The notes under the pieces: model-generated
Seen by the model: only the letters and a program-made list of their open reading frames with translations
The model's database searches: none
Told to the model about the DNA's origin: nothing
Translations under genes and position numbers: made by a program
DNA from: Flavobacteriales bacterium
Lineage (GTDB): Bacteria > Bacteroidota > Bacteroidia > Flavobacteriales_D > Sanyastnellaceae
Direction of reading: 5' to 3'
Length of the DNA stretch: 64,000 nt
Assembly: GCA_002862785.1 (NCBI GenBank)
Contig: PKDZ01000039.1
Span: 54,198 to 118,197 of the forward strand
Shown here: in pieces, positions 62,349-64,000 of the stretch
Layout of the letters: the number at the start of each line of letters is the position of its first letter
Numbering within the stretch: position 1 is the stretch's first letter

Positions 62349-64000
62349 ATGATGTCCAAGTCCATCAATCTGGTCGCAGCCCTCTTGTGTTGTCTGACCA
62401 CCGTTTTTGCCCAACAGCAAGTTTCTGTGAATTCTGCTCCCGCCCCGGAAGGCTATGACATTTCCGTGGAGGTGGTCAACGAGAACATCGGCATTCTGGC
62501 CGGCGCCCTCGGTGTTGTCGACCTGACAGGATACAGCACCACCCATATTTATGTCACCATGAATGGTCCCGACGACTTCTTGTCTTCGGTCTCGGGTGAT
62601 CTCACGAATCCGACGTTCGTCAACACCACGACGAACTTTTACCACGCCACTTTGGGCGCAGGGGTTCCGAACGGCATCAACAGCTTGCTCTTCCCGGTGT
62701 ACCCGGACCTCGCTTACGACTCGTGGGTGACCATTGGTTTGGAAGGCACCCCGAATGCGCTGGCTGGCGAGGCCAACGTGAGCACGGTGCAGTCAACGGA
62801 CAACCCCTGGTTCACCAACTTCGATCCAGGCGGCGGTCTCCCTGGCGGCAACATTTCCATTGATGATGGCATCGGTGGTGCATGGTACGCCCTGAACGGA
62901 GACGCCAACGGTGTGGCTGGAGACGATTTGAAAGTGTTGGCCGGTCAGTTCACCACGACGGGTGAGATTGATGGCCAGATTTACGTCCAGGTCTTTATCG
63001 ATGGTGACGGTTCCAACGAATTCCGGGACACGTTCTACTTCGGTTCTTCGGCTCCCTCTCCTGGTTGTACGGATGAAACGGCCTGCAACTATGATGCGGA
63101 GGCCTCCGAGGACGATGGATCCTGTGAGTACCCGGCAGCGACCAACCTCGACTGTGACGGCAATTGCCTCGCCGACGCAGACGGAGATGGAATCTGTGAT
63201 GAGGACGAGGTTCCTGGCTGCACGGACGACACGGCTTGCAACTTCGACGCGTCCGCCACGGACGACGATGATTCCTGCACATTCGCTGATGCCGGTTATG
63301 ACTGTGACGGAAACTGCCTCGCCGACGCGGACGGAGATGGCGTCTGTGACGAGTTCGAGGTGCCCGGTTGTACGGACGATGCGGCCTGCAACTACAGCGC
63401 TTCCGCCACGGATGATGATGGTTCCTGTACGTACCCGGATGCTGACAACCTGGACTGTGATGGCAACTGCCTCAACGACGCCGACGGCGATCTCGTCTGT
63501 GACGAGGATGAAGTGGGCGGCTGCACGGATACCGGCGCCTGCAACTACAGCGGCTCGGCCACCGATGACGATGGTTCCTGTGAGTACCTCACCTGCGCCG
63601 GTTGTACCGACAACGCAGCGTGCAACTATGACGACACCGCCACGATTGACGACGGAAGCTGTACCTACACGGACGGCATCTGCGAGACCTGCGTGGACGG
63701 CGAAATCGTCGACAATGATGCGGACGATGATGGCATTTGCGACGCGGACGAAACGGCGGGTTGTACCGATCCCGCGGCCTGCAATGCTGGGGTCTTTACC
63801 GACACCGACAACAGCCTGTGCCTCTACCCTGAGGACGTCAATGACGGTGCCACCAACCTGGACTGCGACGGCAACTGCTACAACGATGCCGACGGTGATG
63901 GCGTGTGCGACGAGGACGAGATTCCCGGTTGTACCGACGAGAATGCGTGTGACTACAGCGCGTCCGCCACGGACGACGACGGGTCCTGCACCTACCCGAA
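62349..64000 (+). CDS. Large secreted Cys/Asp-rich repeat protein (3' end beyond window): unknown N-terminal domain, then alternating GCTDxxACNY...DDGSC and DCDGNCLADADGDGVCDEDE repeats
   Basis: Manual translation from ATG 62349: MMSKSINLVAALLCCLTTVFAQQQVSVNSAPAPEGYDISVEV...; no stop to 64000; missing from ORF track because it runs off the edge. Confidence 0.85.
   Translation, partial: MMSKSINLVAALLCCLTTVFAQQQVSVNSAPAPEGYDISVEVVNENIGILAGALGVVDLTGYSTTHIYVTMNGPDDFLSSVSGDLTNPTFVNTTTNFYHATLGAGVPNGINSLLFPVYPDLAYDSWVTIGLEGTPNALAGEANVSTVQSTDNPWFTNFDPGGGLPGGNISIDDGIGGAWYALNGDANGVAGDDLKVLAGQFTTTGEIDGQIYVQVFIDGDGSNEFRDTFYFGSSAPSPGCTDETACNYDAEASEDDGSCEYPAATNLDCDGNCLADADGDGICDEDEVPGCTDDTACNFDASATDDDDSCTFADAGYDCDGNCLADADGDGVCDEFEVPGCTDDAACNYSASATDDDGSCTYPDADNLDCDGNCLNDADGDLVCDEDEVGGCTDTGACNYSGSATDDDGSCEYLTCAGCTDNAACNYDDTATIDDGSCTYTDGICETCVDGEIVDNDADDDGICDADETAGCTDPAACNAGVFTDTDNSLCLYPEDVNDGATNLDCDGNCYNDADGDGVCDEDEIPGCTDENACDYSASATDDDGSCTYP

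Noticed and set aside
62183-62401. 72-aa minus ORF in the AT-rich island as a confident gene
   Set aside because: Its 5' end overlaps the signal-peptide coding region of CDS 62349 and no family is recognisable; kept only as a point to check.
62349-64000. CRISPR-like or tandem DNA repeat array from the periodic gacggagatgg.../gatgatggttcctg... pattern
   Set aside because: Periodicity is explained by in-frame Asp/Cys-rich protein repeats; units diverge at synonymous sites, with no constant repeat/unique spacer structure.
1-64000. Mobile elements, prophage, restriction-modification, toxin-antitoxin or other defence islands
   Set aside because: No transposase, integrase, phage structural, methylase/restriction or TA protein recognised in any ORF; the gene content is housekeeping plus envelope/secretion.

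Overview
This 64 kb, GC-rich, gene-dense window looks like chromosomal sequence from a Bacteroidota (Flavobacteriales-like) bacterium; that placement is inferred from its gene families. I support about 51 protein-coding genes and two tRNA genes (Val-TAC, Phe-GAA). I see no CRISPR array, transposase, integrase or phage block. Main blocks: efp; a polysaccharide cluster (O-antigen ligase, Wzz, glycosyltransferase); a type IX secretion (T9SS) locus (murF-gldJ-porP/sprF // porU-porV) followed by ispF-pdhA-pdhC-recG; an exbB-exbD-tonB-folC run; gpmI; a type B T9SS cargo protein; asnS-rpoN; galE; and an lpxD-lpxC/fabZ-lpxA-ABC-aroB lipid A/shikimate block. The most interesting material is (1) two giant Cys-rich secreted proteins built on a repeated GCTDxxAxNYxxxAxxDDGSC module, one open at the right edge and absent from the ORF track; (2) a dockerin-like C-terminal tail shared by one of those and a vanadium-haloperoxidase-like protein, which lack a recognisable T9SS CTD; (3) TAnnTTTG-type -7 elements 4-7 nt from start codons at many genes, suggesting widespread leaderless transcription; (4) convergent gene pairs with abutting or overlapping stops; (5) stacked inverted repeats upstream of a T9SS cargo gene; and (6) an apparent GNAT acetyltransferase relic. 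I did not find clear evidence of a wholly new multi-gene system. All calls come from reading the sequence, without database searches.
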